Shown: positions 36,401 to 47,900 of the stretch, piece by piece | Layout: each line of letters starts with the position of its first letter | Numbering within the stretch: the first letter of the stretch is position 1 | Source: Hypomesus transpacificus | Taxonomy: Eukaryota > Chordata > Actinopteri > Osmeriformes > Osmeridae | Direction: 5' to 3' | Assembly: GCF_021917145.1 (NCBI RefSeq) | Contig: NC_061070.1 | Location: 11,070,078 to 11,134,077, forward strand | DNA: 64,000 bases | Notes under the pieces: generated by a model | What the model was told of the DNA's origin: nothing | What the model saw: only the letters and a program-made list of their open reading frames with translations | Database searches by the model: none | Translations under genes and position numbers: made by a program

Positions 36401-38556
36401 GGAGCAGCTGATGCTTCTGGAGGCCCAGCTGGAGAAACAGTCGGACTGTTCCGTCCCAGACAGCCAGAGTCACTCAGAAGAGATGACACAGGTTGGCAGA
36501 GCACGACATCAGTCCTCCAATCAGCGTTTGAAATCCAGCCCGAGTGACCTGAGGTGTTGTGTGTGTGTGTGTGTGTATGTGTCTGGTGTCTGACCTGCCC
36601 CCCCCCCCCCCCCCCCAGCTGCAGCAAATGCTGTGTGAGTCTCAGAGGCAGCTGGAGTCGGCCCAGAGGGAAGCCCAGGCCCAGAGGGAGGAGCGAGCGA
36701 TGGTGAGTCCACAGCGCCCACCACACTGGGGAGGTAGGAGGGGACGGAGAGAAGGGAGAGAGGGGCGAGCTCCAGAGAGGAGTCCAGAGACTGTTCACCC
36801 AGTGTGCAGCTTCCCCTGTCCAGGTCAGAGAGCAGCTGAGCGAGGCGACGGGGCGCGCTCCGAGAGAGGAGGCTCTCGGGCCACAGAACGGCTCGGCCGA
36901 GCCCAGTCAGGTCAGGGAGCCGTGTGGGATGGAGGAGGATGGGGGGGGGGGGGGTGCTGCTGGACACTGTTCATGACCCTCACCTGACCTCCGAGAGATC
37001 TCTCTTGTCCATAGATGATGCCGGACAACTAATATCCTGCTGGTATCAGACATGCGCATCTCAAATGAGGTCTACAGTACACACACTGTCTATTTTGGAC
37101 GGCTAAAAACGGTCCAATGAACTGAGAGATGCAAACTGTGTGTGTACCGGCTGTCTTAAACTGAGCCATGGGGGAGGTTCCAGGATGCTGCGAGTCCTGT
37201 TGTTATTTGAGATCATGTTGAGATTTCTCCTCAGGGCCCGTGGGTTCAGTTTGTCCAGCACAGTACCTCCTCCACAGCTACTGACAACGCTAACCTCTCT
37301 GAATTGTTGTTGATCCGGAGTGCGCGCTCTCTCTCTCTCTCTTTACTCTCTCTGCTGCTGTTAACCCTAACCACTGCTTCTCTCGTTGTAGCATGCTCAC
37401 CCCTCCGGTTCCTCTTTTTGGCTTTGAGATTTTGATCAGCGTCTTTCGTTGTTTTTGTTTAACCGAACAACCGCGGCACACCGTTTTGCCATTTGGCCTG
37501 CTGGGGATTGAAACGAGCACTAACACGGCACTGAGTCCGCCAACGGGGGCGTGCAACACTAAACGCTAATTCGACGGGCACATTTCACACAGGGGATTCC
37601 CCCCAGCACGTGTTGGTGTCGGGGATGACGTTCATCCCCATCCTTTCCACCCTCTTCTCCCCTCGCTGACCCCGTGCGCTCGACTGTGTTTGCGCGTGCG
37701 TTCCAACTGTCCTCCGTGTGTGTTCAGGCGCAGTCTAAGCTGACCCAGACCGCAGAGAAGCTGCAGGGCGAGGAGGCGCTGAGACTGCAGGTGTTGGAGG
37801 AGTTCCAACAGGTGACGCCGCCTCCCTAGATCAGTGACCAGGGCAGCAGACTCACACTGGGACCACCACGGTGCTTCCCGCCTAGGTGTTGGGGGTTTGG
37901 GTCCATCCAAAGAAAATCCTCTTCTGGTAACGCCTCTTGTGTTATCGTGTCCAGGCTCAGAAGACCGTCTCTGACCTGCAGACTCAGCTGGACCTTCTGA
38001 AGGCTGCTGGGGACGTCCCTCAGGGGGACGTGGAGGACGTGGCCCAGCTGAAGGTACACAAGTCAGCCTTTTTCTGGACCGTGACCTCCTGGCAGACGGA
38101 CAGGAGTGGCGGCCTGGGGCTGGGCCTGGGGCTGGGGCTGGTGCATGCCTGCTGCCTTTCCTCTCTGTCTGAGGAGGCTGACGCGACCCTGTGGGTCTCT
38201 AGGCTCTGCTGAGGCGTCAAGCTGTCCGGGTTACGATGCTCCTCTTCCCCTTCTCCCACAGCAGCGGCTGGAGAAGGAGAAGAAGCTGTCCAAAGACCTG
38301 GGCCAGGCGGCCACCAAGCTGCAGCAGCTCCTCAAAGCCAGTCAGGACCAGCTCGCCAAAGAAAAAGAGACAGTCCTGACACTACAGGGATGCTTGGACG
38401 GCAAGGTAGAACTCTTGTTAGCCGTGGTGTGAATGTTCCAGCTACTAGTGCCGGCCGTCAACGAGCGGCGATTTTGAGATGCGTTGGTTCATTAAGTCCT
38501 TTTGTGCTGTGTTTCAGGGAGAGAGTTTGGAACTGAAAGAAGGAACATCTGTTTGA
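28819..38556 (+). CDS. rrbp1: Ribosome-binding protein 1 (p180)
   Basis: RRBP1 is an ER membrane protein that anchors ribosomes and mRNA and shapes ER sheets. Twenty-five coding exons total 3510 nt (1169 aa): 28819-29908, 31086-31243, 31384-31506, 31691-31843, 31992-32110, 32388-32541, 33476-33614, 34001-34176, 34293-34327, 34411-34509, 34590-34671, 34755-34783, 34876-34957, 35110-35199, 35320-35412, 35564-35653, 35810-35902, 36175-36246, 36396-36491, 36619-36702, 36824-36910, 37728-37811, 37955-38053, 38262-38405, 38518-38556. The N-terminus DIYDPQTLGVMVFGGFMV is the family membrane anchor; a Lys-rich stretch follows, then a QKS repeat region, LQLPYKALVSAVSS and a long coiled coil with YRSVLAETEGMLKDLQKSVE. 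The C-terminus KEGTSV matches human. Synteny with snx5 and dstn separates it from kinectin. Either of the first two adjacent ATGs may be used. Confidence 0.95.
29371..29747 (+). repeat. rrbp1: Coding tandem repeat of rrbp1 (QKS-type Pro/Ala/Ser repeats)
   Basis: Inside the first coding exon, 17 copies of QKS with a spacing of 6 to 10 residues form variants of APAPQKSTP and VPQKSAP. At the DNA level the unit is a C-rich CCCCAGAAATCT repeat. Mammalian p180 carries a basic decapeptide repeat of NQGKKAEGAQ type at this place. Here the repeat has one Lys per unit and is proline-rich, so it is less basic. Confidence 0.9.
30363..30441. repeat. (AC)n microsatellite, rrbp1 intron
   Basis: About 39 uninterrupted AC units in the first coding intron of rrbp1. 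Confidence 0.98.
32683..32876 (-). mobile_element. tRNA-derived SINE with LINE-type tail, reverse orientation (rrbp1 intron 6)
   Basis: Read on the minus strand, a tRNA-like head (GCTTAGCGGGTAGAGCGCG and GGTTTGAATTCC) is followed by a body ending CCTGTCTCTATCCAATAGTC and ATAAAAAGGCCACAAAAAA. This tail type is common in fish SINEs. It is a different family from the SINE at 9988. Confidence 0.75.
33697..33889. repeat. 22-bp minisatellite in rrbp1 intron 7
   Basis: Tandem copies of GGGAGTC(A/G)GAGGGATTTAGG with two extra bases per unit, about eight copies, degrading at the right end into GGAGTCGGA triplicates. Confidence 0.95.
35470..35553. repeat. TG-rich imperfect microsatellite, rrbp1 intron 15
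   Basis: TGTGTG runs interrupted by TTACTG or TTGCTG, ending just before an rrbp1 acceptor. Confidence 0.85.
35949..36142. repeat. Minisatellite in rrbp1 intron 17
   Basis: Many copies of a unit near CCCCTCTCTGTGTG or CCCCTCTCTGTGGG, with longer variants containing ACCCGCTGTG. The long reading frames through it on both strands are repeat artefacts, not exons. Confidence 0.93.
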
Positions 38557-39539
38557 ATCTCAGGAGGACGCTACTACCCAACTGCCAAAAATGCCTTATG
38601 ATAACCAGTTCTGCATTCCCCCCCCCCAAAAAAAACAACAACCTGTTCTTCTTTCTCGTACTGTAGTTGATTGCAACTTCTCAAAGAATCACACGCTTGT
38701 TCTGAACATTTCATACTGGGACGAAGGCACAAAAATGAAACTAATTTTCATTTTTTATCTACATTCCATCAACAATTCTGGCTATGTCAGATGTTATTAT
38801 CCTCTCTGCCTTCGATTGTAATGAGTCCCCTGTAGTTGTGTTTAAAGGGACCGTGTGTGCGTTGAATGCACATCAACCTGTGCAATGACTTTGTAAATGT
38901 CTAATGCGTTTGAATGATGGGAACCGTATATGGCACACGTACGCTATACATTAGAGGTCTCCCGTCCTCTGGATCTGGCTGCAAACACGTAGACATTTGA
39001 TAAATAATAAACTATGATGAAGCTCATATGATGCTTTATTGTTGACTGGACAGTGCTTTTTTGGGGTGAATTATGGTAACAAACACTCATGTTTTGAACA
39101 TTCTTACAACATGGGAATAATCTATAACGTAGAAGAATAATAGTTGTATTTTCATGGTTTTAGATGGTAGAATACTGAAGGAGTCTGCTCTGGCAAGAAG
39201 CGGGTGATGGAGGGAATCTTAGGCACAGCTTGTAACAATGGTGCACTAAGATCTTAAGAACATAGTTGGTCTAGACATACGGAGTCTACATACTTAAAGA
39301 AAACCAAAGAAGGAATCTGGGATTCCAGCAACAACAACAAAAAGTGGTTACAGAGCAGACTTTTAGATGTGATGGAATACAAGTGGAATTTGGCACGTAT
39401 GGATCGGGAAAGTCCATACTGTTACAATGTAGTACCACTGTGCTGTTCACTGAGGTACATTACACTGGTAAACAGTCTGATTGGACACACAGGCAGCCAG
39501 ATAATGCATTAGAGGAAAGAATGACACCCCTGAAGCACA
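38557..39539. other. Tail-to-tail 3' UTR interval of rrbp1 and dstn
   Basis: AATAAA at 39006-39011 suits rrbp1 on the plus strand, and TTTATT at 39035-39040 (AATAAA on the minus strand) suits dstn. Cleavage 10-30 bases beyond each signal would make the two transcripts meet or overlap by a few tens of bases. No other coding sequence is seen. Confidence 0.6.
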
Positions 39540-41889
39540 TTATATTTCCTTTCCCTCCAGTTTCTTAACAAGGCCTCTCCCTCCTAATTTGTCAATGAAA
39601 ACTGAGGCGTCTTTGGCGTCTCCGAGGTCGTTCACCTGCCACTCAAACTTGATCCCTGTGAAACACATGAAAACTCAATCTGTCAATGTACATCTTCTGT
39701 GCACGACATCGAATCAACTGTCAAATCCACAATTGTTTCGTAAACCTTTTGAAAAGACTCACCACGGAAGATTTGTCTGAGGGCTTGCTTTGAGCTGGCA
39801 TAGAGAAGTTTGGCTTTGATGGGAGATGTATCAGGAGCCCTAATTTTAACACACATGGAGTCATAGTAAAACATTGTGTTCAGTCATTAACTCATTCTCA
39901 GGCAACACATGGAAATAGTGAACCACATTGCCCACTATGCATTGCATAGTGGTTTTTCAGAAGTTTATAGCTGTCTGCTGAAGAGGTTAGCCTACCACAT
40001 GATGAAAACCAGGTCCTCCTTAACACTATCCTTAGTCTCATAGGAGCAGTCGTAGAGGGCATAGCGACAGGTGTCCACGGGAAGCTGGCTGACAATCTTA
40101 CTGAAGACGTTTTCCTCTCCTTCCAGATCTTTCACTTGCAGGGTGCCTTTCTCATCCACAATGATGGACTTTTCATTGTCGCTGATCCGAAACAGCACTA
40201 GTTTGAGCTGTTCCTCTGCAATGTCTCCCGAATGACGCGTCCTGATCTTTTCAAACACTATTTTGACTTCATCATCGACCGTCACGCCAGATGCCTGATT
40301 AATGGGAAGATTGAAACATTTGTTTTTGAGGTAGAGTGTAATCTTGGATCTGTTCAATATGGGCTCATTAACAGGTCAAATTGGCACATTGGCTTAGTTT
40401 CGGCACAAACCATTTCTGGCACACCTTAATTGTATTGCATGTAATCCTTTCTCAAGACCTTAAGGGCACAAATAACTGAATGGATACCTACTTATTTACT
40501 ATACCCATGCTACTCATTTACTACCCACTTCAAGGCTCATAAGCTCCAAGTGCATGAATGAGTCATTCCAGCAACTACTGTACACTGTCACACACATGCT
40601 ACTAGGATTTCCCTCAATTCCAGAATTCCAGCCAGATGCCAGACATGAATGATGCATGCTTGGGCATAACAGGACAAGTCCAAACTATTGCAACACAAAA
40701 AAGCAAGAATCCACTGCCAACTAATTCCAGTAACATATTCCTTTTACAGAATGTTTGCCTGGCAAAATAACCAATGGAAAGTCCAAATTGTTTTTGTGTG
40801 TATGTCAAGTGTGCTACTGGCAGATGCCATACAGCTAAACAAGCTGGAGCACTAGTCTTTCCATATAGTAAAGTGTATAGGGTGTCAGATGGCTGAGCAG
40901 TTAGGGAGTCGGGCTATTAATCAGAAGGTTTTTGGTTCGATTTCCGGCTGTGCCAAATTACGTTGTGTCCTTGGGCAAGGCACTTCACCATACCTGCCTC
41001 TGGATAAGAGCGTCTGCTAAATGACTAAATGTAAATGTAAAGTGACACATTACTAGTTATCATCAGTCACACTTTGTCATGCAGTCAGGTAACATGATCC
41101 AACTGGAATTTAGGAAGTCTGAAGCATCAGTTACCATTTTATATGTACCCAAGAAATAGCTCTCTAACTTGCTACTTTGGACTGAACTGATATTGATCTC
41201 CACGATTTAAAGACAAAAACAAATGCTCTGTTTGTAATTATACGGTTAGCTGAAGGGTGGGGTTACGACATACAAGTCTTGACATCCCACTTGAACACAA
41301 ATGAAGGATGGGATTCATGGGAAAAAAAGAAATGACACCTGTTACATGTCAGCTGTAAGCTGGACACACACTAAAGGTGGACTTGTATTAAGTGTTAGCG
41401 TAGATACATTATCCTTAAAACTATCCGCAGACCTTATCCCCCTGAGAAGGGCAAGGCTTCATCTCTGTTGCATTCCAGTCACAGTACAACATGTCAGCAC
41501 TAGCAAACCAACCCAAGGCATTCCCTCCAAATGTATGAAGCACCTATCTAAAACATTACTTCACCCGACGGAAAATACATTCCAAACCATCCAAATGGTT
41601 TGATCACACAGACAGTTGCAATGAGTCTTGAGCCATGTTAAAAATGAAAACAGTTTTTCCATGGCAGTCATTTTTTAAATATTTATATTTCAGTAAAGAT
41701 TGGGAAGTTCCTAAGAGATTTGGTAATGGTTTTTGTGAAGGCTGGAAAGAGATGAACAGTCCCTTCGGCCTCCACTAAATTCAAAGAATCCCAATAATGT
41801 TCGTTCTCATAAAAGAAAAAATCCAATCTATAAACTTCTGGAAAATGCAGAACGGTTTGTTGTAGCGCTTTGGGAAATCTACTCACCAT
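39540..41889 (-). CDS. dstn: Destrin (actin-depolymerising factor; ADF/cofilin family)
   Basis: This protein severs and depolymerises actin filaments in the cytoplasm. Four coding exons in transcript order: 41889-41887 (the ATG alone), 40294-39996, 39839-39763 and 39655-39540, total 495 nt (164 aa; human DSTN is 165). Splitting the initiator ATG from ASG is the typical ADF/cofilin gene layout, and the donor reads ATG then GTGAGT. Visible features are [10 protein letters not shown], the regulatory serine as residue 3, [35 protein letters not shown] (actin-binding helix) and FIDKLGG. The basic KKRKK nuclear-localisation motif of mammalian family members is replaced by a stretch reading [12 protein letters not shown]. 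Position and orientation next to rrbp1 argue for destrin; by residues alone a cofilin-like name would also be possible. Confidence 0.9.
40871..41042 (+). mobile_element. tRNA-derived SINE (dstn intron 1)
   Basis: GGTGTCAGATGGCTGAGCAG opens the tRNA-like head. A GGTTCGATTTCC B-box, the GGCAAGGCACTTCACC body and the TGGATAAGAGCGTCTGCTAA tail follow. It is the same family as the element at 9988, in the opposite orientation. Confidence 0.88.
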
Positions 41890-43920
41890 TTTTGCTGCTG
41901 TTGTGCGGGGAGGATAGATAGGAGAACAACGGCTGTTGAACACAAGGCAGCTCTTTTGGAAAGAAAGGAAGGAAAACAAGTTCTGTCAAGTGGGTGGAGG
42001 AAGTGGAACGAAACACACCTCCCAAACCAGGCTTAGCCCTCAGGTGTCAAAAGATTACCTGCAGGTATACTGCATAACTTCTGTTTCCTTACATTACTCT
42101 ACATGCTTTCTACGTGGAAATTAGATTATAACCCAGGACTTGGCTGAAGACAACATTATAAAAAAGTGAATTCAACTTAAGATAGTAACCTTAGTAAATA
42201 ATAACTTTTTTGTGGGGCGTGCACAGGTTATCTGGAGCCAATAGGGGGTAGGAGTTGAAAAGAACACCCATATATGGTGAACAAGTCAGTCCTCATAAGA
42301 AACATGCCTGACATCCTTATATGGCAGAAGACAGGACAAGTCGGTAGACAAGAGGGATACATAATTTGAGATTCACCTCTCTTCAGAGGAAAAAGGAGAC
42401 CTTCCCTAATTGCAATACATTTGAACAATGATCACATCAAAATGTGATACTTCGGGCATGGCACTCTGGCAGCGCGCTTCATTACATTCATTAACTACAC
42501 CTGTGTTGGCCTGCTTCTAGCCTATTGGCCCACGTCCGATAATGCGGCATTATAAGCCCGCACGGATACGCAAACACTCAATCCCGGTTGTTTTATTATT
42601 GTGCTGCTGCCACCCTCCACCATCTCCATCTCCCCCATGTTGTCTGGATGTAACTAACCATCTGTGGGGGATTATTTCTTTATTTGCTCCCTGCCTCATA
42701 TTCTTTGTATGTTGCCCTCTAATGCCAGACGCAGGAAGTGCTTCCCCTAGATACATCCACTCCCCCAAAGTCAAACTATTTCGTTGTCTATGGTAATCAA
42801 AAAACGCTCAAATCTAATACTTGAGTGTCTTGACTGAATTAACTGTTTGGTGAGACAGAACCTCGACCAAGACGACTTGGAGCAGAGTCTTGCATTTTGT
42901 TGTTGCATTTGATTTCTTTCTGGAAGCAGAAAGTGTTTGTGGCCAAGTCAAACATTCCACAGAAAACCAGATGCCAATACCACACTAGCTTGACATGTGA
43001 TGCTTACACTAATCCTGTTTGCTCACCACTCTTACAGTACTGGTTGTGAGAACTGACATTTGGATATGGACTCATGTAGTCTACTGCAGATGGCCTTTGA
43101 CTTCTGATACACATTAGATTGTAGAACACACAGATTGAGGGAGGATGACGGGAGCCCTGTACTGGAACACGTTGCTGTTCAAGAGTCTATCACCTCAGGG
43201 CTGAAGGATGAAACATGACCAGTATTTACACACATGGGGGTGCTTACTGCTTGTTGTACATCCAAATTATGAGGGACTGTGGGCGACTTGAACACAGCAT
43301 ATTCCTACACACTGGTTAGGAAGGGCTCTTGGCACAGGTTATCTCCTATGTTCATAATAATAGGTTATTCCTCATGTTGACACCAGACCCATCACATGTA
43401 CTTCCCTGATACCTGGACAACAAAAGCAATAAAGACAAAAGAGCGAGGCACAACTCCGATGTCAATATCGGATTTGTCGAATTCTCCTTGATCGTGAGTG
43501 TGCGTGAGTATTTCCAAATGTGCCTTAACAAGCAGTACGTCCTGATGTCGCTTACCAAGTTACCCTGGACCCTATCGGTCTCTTCAATGTGATGCCTCAG
43601 ATTGTATTGAACGGAAGCGTTTCCATGTTCCCATGGTCCTGTGTTGCCGCTTTCAAATGATGTCAACACACATTAACACTCCCATTGTCCTCATGAATTT
43701 AACCCCTTTTTTTTTGTACAATAAGCCAATATAACCTTGCCCTAACTCTAGCCCATGGGACCCTGGGGACATAGGAATGACTCCATATAAAACTGAGTGA
43801 GTTGTGCTTTGAATTCAGTCAAAGCAATTCCTTCTTGTGTGTTGGTCTTATAACCCGCACAACCTCCCTGTCATGAAGTAGTTTGGACCTGGTCCATGAC
43901 AGCTTTCTTCAACACTAACC
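41890..43920. other. Gene-free region upstream of dstn
   Basis: The first about 50 bases are the dstn 5' UTR and its promoter should follow. Beyond that no coding exon, RNA gene or clear repeat is recognised. This stretch and the next 850 bases contain the junction between the 20p-like and 6p21-like gene blocks. Confidence 0.5.
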
Positions 43921-43925
43921 CTCAT

Positions 43926-44130
43926 CAAATCAAATCAAATGTATTTGTATAGCCCTTTTTACACGCAAGCATGTCACAGAGGGCTTCACATACGCCCATA
44001 GAACTGCCCCTCAACCAACCTAAACCCTCAAGGAAGACAAGGAAAAACTCCCAGAAAAACTCCCAACAGGAGAAAAAAATTGAAGAAACCTTGGGAGGAG
44101 CAATTCAGAGAAGGATCCCCTCCTCCAGAG
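43926..44130 (+). repeat. Dispersed fish repeat (ATCAAATCAAATGTATTTGT family)
   Basis: It starts with ATCAAATCAAATGTATTTGT and runs through AAAAACTCCC, GAAACCTTGGGAGGAGCAAT and GGATCCCCTCCTCCAGAGAC. This series is very common in teleost genomes. I cannot name the family with certainty. Confidence 0.75.
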
Positions 44131-44585
44131 ACAGTTGGTGAGAGAGAGGAGCGGAACACAGGCTAAACATAGTCATGCAGTGTCAATGGGTTTTGAAACA
44201 CCAAAATCCATGATTGAACTTTATAGATGTAGGACAGGACCGGGAGACTCGCTGTTGGCCGTCATGGAGACTGGTTTCCGGTTGACGACCAGGTCCAGCG
44301 TTGGCAGAACAACGACCAGGCAGGTGCTGACAGCTCAAACCCCCCACACCACCAGGGTAGCCCTCATATGTGTAGCCTGCAAGCAAGCAGTCCACCTTGC
44401 TACTGGTTCACAATTATACCTTTTCTTGGTATCCGGTAGGAAGAAGACATTTAAATGTGGTCATCGGGGTTATTTGCGTATGCTTTTGAAAAGCAACTTT
44501 GATTGCTTTGCCAAATTTACTCAGCTGCTTAGAAAACACCCCCAACAGAAAAAACCACAACAAAGATCATTGTATTCTCATGTAT

Positions 44586-44641
44586 TTTATTGATTTACAG
44601 TTGAAACAAAAGCCCTATAGAAAAACATTCCACTATTTATT
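44586..44641 (-). terminator. Candidate polyadenylation signals of the capn8-like gene
   Basis: TTTATT at 44586-44591 and 44636-44641 read AATAAA on the minus strand, about 130-180 bp beyond the stop codon of the calpain gene. Confidence 0.5.
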
Positions 44642-44766
44642 TTTACGATTTGGCAGTGGAAGTTGTAGAATAAAGAAACCATCCTCTTTATGAAATAGTT
44701 GGCATACTAACAGTTTCTAAATCTTGGTTCTCTTTTTCATAGAAGTCAGCAGTCAGTCTTTTTGGC

Positions 44767-44849
44767 TTAGTTGAGTGCCAGGCACAACCACTGTAAGGGA
44801 ACATTTCATTTATTTGAGAAAAGTCAGTGGTCTTTTATTGAAGCAATTG

Positions 44850-44922
<73 letters not shown>

Positions 44923-47900
44923 ACACAAACACACACCCACACACACACACAAACACACACCCACACACACAAACATACACACACGCACACAGGACCCACC
45001 TGTAAAATATCCAATTCAATCTTCCCTGAGTAGTCTGTATCCAGTGTCTTAAACATCTCTGTTGGGATTCAAAACAGAATCATGTGAATTGAAAAAAGTC
45101 GCCATATTTCATTGTATTAAGCATAGAAGTATACTTGTTCTTTGCAGACTTACTGAAAAGCATTTCCAGACGGATGAGACAGTCCACAAAAGAGTCAAAG
45201 TCAATAGCGTACTCCGTGTTGGCATAGCGACTCACTATGATCTGCAGCACAGCACTGTTGATATGGAAGCCTTGGGAACAAACATATCAAAATACTCAGT
45301 CAATTACAAATTGATTACCAAATAAAATATACACTACGCAAAATACCCCAGTCTCGACACATTGTAGTAGAAGTATTAAAAGGAATATATTTGTCATGTA
45401 TATATGGCCATTTATCAAACAATGTAGAGGACAGAAGTGAAATAACTTTACACAGTGTTATATGTAATTATCTCCAGTGGCAAAGGAAATGAATAAACAT
45501 CAACAAGGAAAGAGTTCAGTAACGGACTGATCTCGATCCTCACGGCAGCTTTAAGGGCTAGGGACTACTCGCATAGCCTACACCGAACAGATGGATGTAC
45601 AGTTTTAGTAGTGCGGAGGTGATGCAACTGTTTTCCACTATGGCCAATGATACAAATTGACCATCCTACTATCAAAGACATTGCATGGGAGTTGTGGGTT
45701 TTCCGGCAGAGTGTCATCTCATGGGTGTGCAAATACACACTCACAGCACGTGGTGAGACATGATCATCCTGTTAGCTGTTACCTGCTTCCGTCAGTGCTC
45801 CTCTCATCTCATGTGAACTCATGGTCCCAGAGCAGTCTAAATCATGGCTCTTGAAGATCTCCTGCAGATGCCATCCACAAAGAATGTCATCAGCGAAACA
45901 TACTGTACACTGAGAGTATCACGTACTCGAGAACAAGAAATCCATGATATCCTTTCAGCATCAATACCAGATATTTCTGGAGCTTCATCCAAAGCTCCTG
46001 GAATTCAATTAGTCCCAACTTGCCACTTTCGTCTTTCTGAAGATTGTTCAGGTTTAGAACAAATCACTCAGAAATGTATCATGTAATATGTATTGAGTAG
46101 TAGAATGAAAAGGATAAAAGGCTAAAGCGTAGATGTGAGAGGATACATCAAGTAGGCTGACAATGTGACGGCTTGTCTCCAGACTAAAACCATCCGTCTT
46201 GACATCCGACCCTGGAGAACATAAGAATCACACAGTTGAAGATGCTGCTGATTTTGTTCGGTTTTCTTCATCAAATTTCAGTGATTTCACAATGAAATGA
46301 GAATCTTCTTACTTTGTGCGACAATTTTGTTCAGAACTGGTACAAGATTAATGACAGATAATTCTGAATCCTGTCAAAGAAAAAATCTCAGTAAGTTTAA
46401 GGAGCTTGGCTGTTTGAAATGATGCAACTCTTCATATGACACATTATTATGATATATTCTATAATAATATAGGAATCTTACATTGCCAACAATCTTCTTG
46501 AAAAGATATTTGAAGGTGGGGTCCACATCATCCTTTGAAATCTTTGCCTTCAAATGAATAGTTACATAATTAATTCAAGAGATGTGTATTATTTATTTTG
46601 ATCAGTATAATTTTTGTTTAAAGACTTGAAAGTATGTTCTGACAATTTTGAAAACAGTTAAGATCCCTGCCAAGTTAATTACCTCTTCGATTTCAACATG
46701 AATGTCCTCTTCCATTGGACTAAAAAAGAAGTAGATGTAGATGTTAGAAATATGGGGTTGTTCTGGATGATGGAAATAAGGGCCTTTTCCTAGGAATTAG
46801 GGATGTATCATAAGTTTAGAATACAGCTTCTCTTTCTTTCACATTAGGGTGAGGTATGACCTTCAAAGCAGATTTGCATAATGGGTCTATTGTTAGAAGT
46901 AGTATGTGGAAGTAGAAAGAAATGAAAGTCAGTAGCAAGGTAACTGACGTTTTTGAAGTTGGGAAAAAAAAACATTTGAAGGATTGAGGTCACTCCTTAC
47001 GCGGTAGCAGCGTGTTTTTCAGTAAACAAGCGCAGGATGAAGCTGCCTTTCTTGTGAGGCTGAAAGGTGGAGGGGATGATGACATACTCCCCAGGTGGAA
47101 GTCTGAAGCGGTCACACACCTCTCGTGTGTTTATGAAGTTGCTACTCATCGCCACAGGCTTCTGCCTTAACAGGACATCTGGACCCAGGTGGACATTATT
47201 CTGACCTTTATACTGAAAATAAGAGGATTCAGCAAACCTCCGTCACACGCCAATTTCCTACACACATTGTTTATCGCTCGTGAAGCATTTTCACGCATAA
47301 GACTCAAAGACCAAATGATGTATACAAACCTGATCAGGAACCTATAAAAAAAGAGAAGAACGACATTCATCAACGATCAACCTTTTCTTCAATGGACAAC
47401 TCTATTCATCACTCAGGAGATACAGTACACTGTCATACGGCACCTTATAGATGGCAAAGCCGACGGTGTTGAGCTCATAGCCCAGTCTGCGTTCGCGGCG
47501 TCCATTTCTCTGCATCAGCCCCACCAGGAGGGTGCAGCCGTCTTCCCCATCAAGAGGGTCATCATCCACGTCCTCCAGATGCACCAGGAACTGGGGGTTG
47601 GAGCAGAACGTGGCTGGAACACAGAGCGTATTTACAATCATGTCCTGGAAAGCTCTGGAACATCCTGCATGTTGTTTGTGTGCTGTCCGTGGTGGGCGGG
47701 CCATTACCTCGGTGGTTAAGGCAGCCTCCAGCAGTGGAGCCCACCTTCCACATCCCCTCATTCTGACAGTAGTTCCAGTGGCCCACATCGTCACTGGTCA
47801 GCATGTCTGGGCTCAGGTTACAGATCTCCAGTTTGGAGAAATTCTTCACAAAGTCTAAGTAAGACATCCTAAGCAGGAAAACAGAACAATCCACAAGGAT

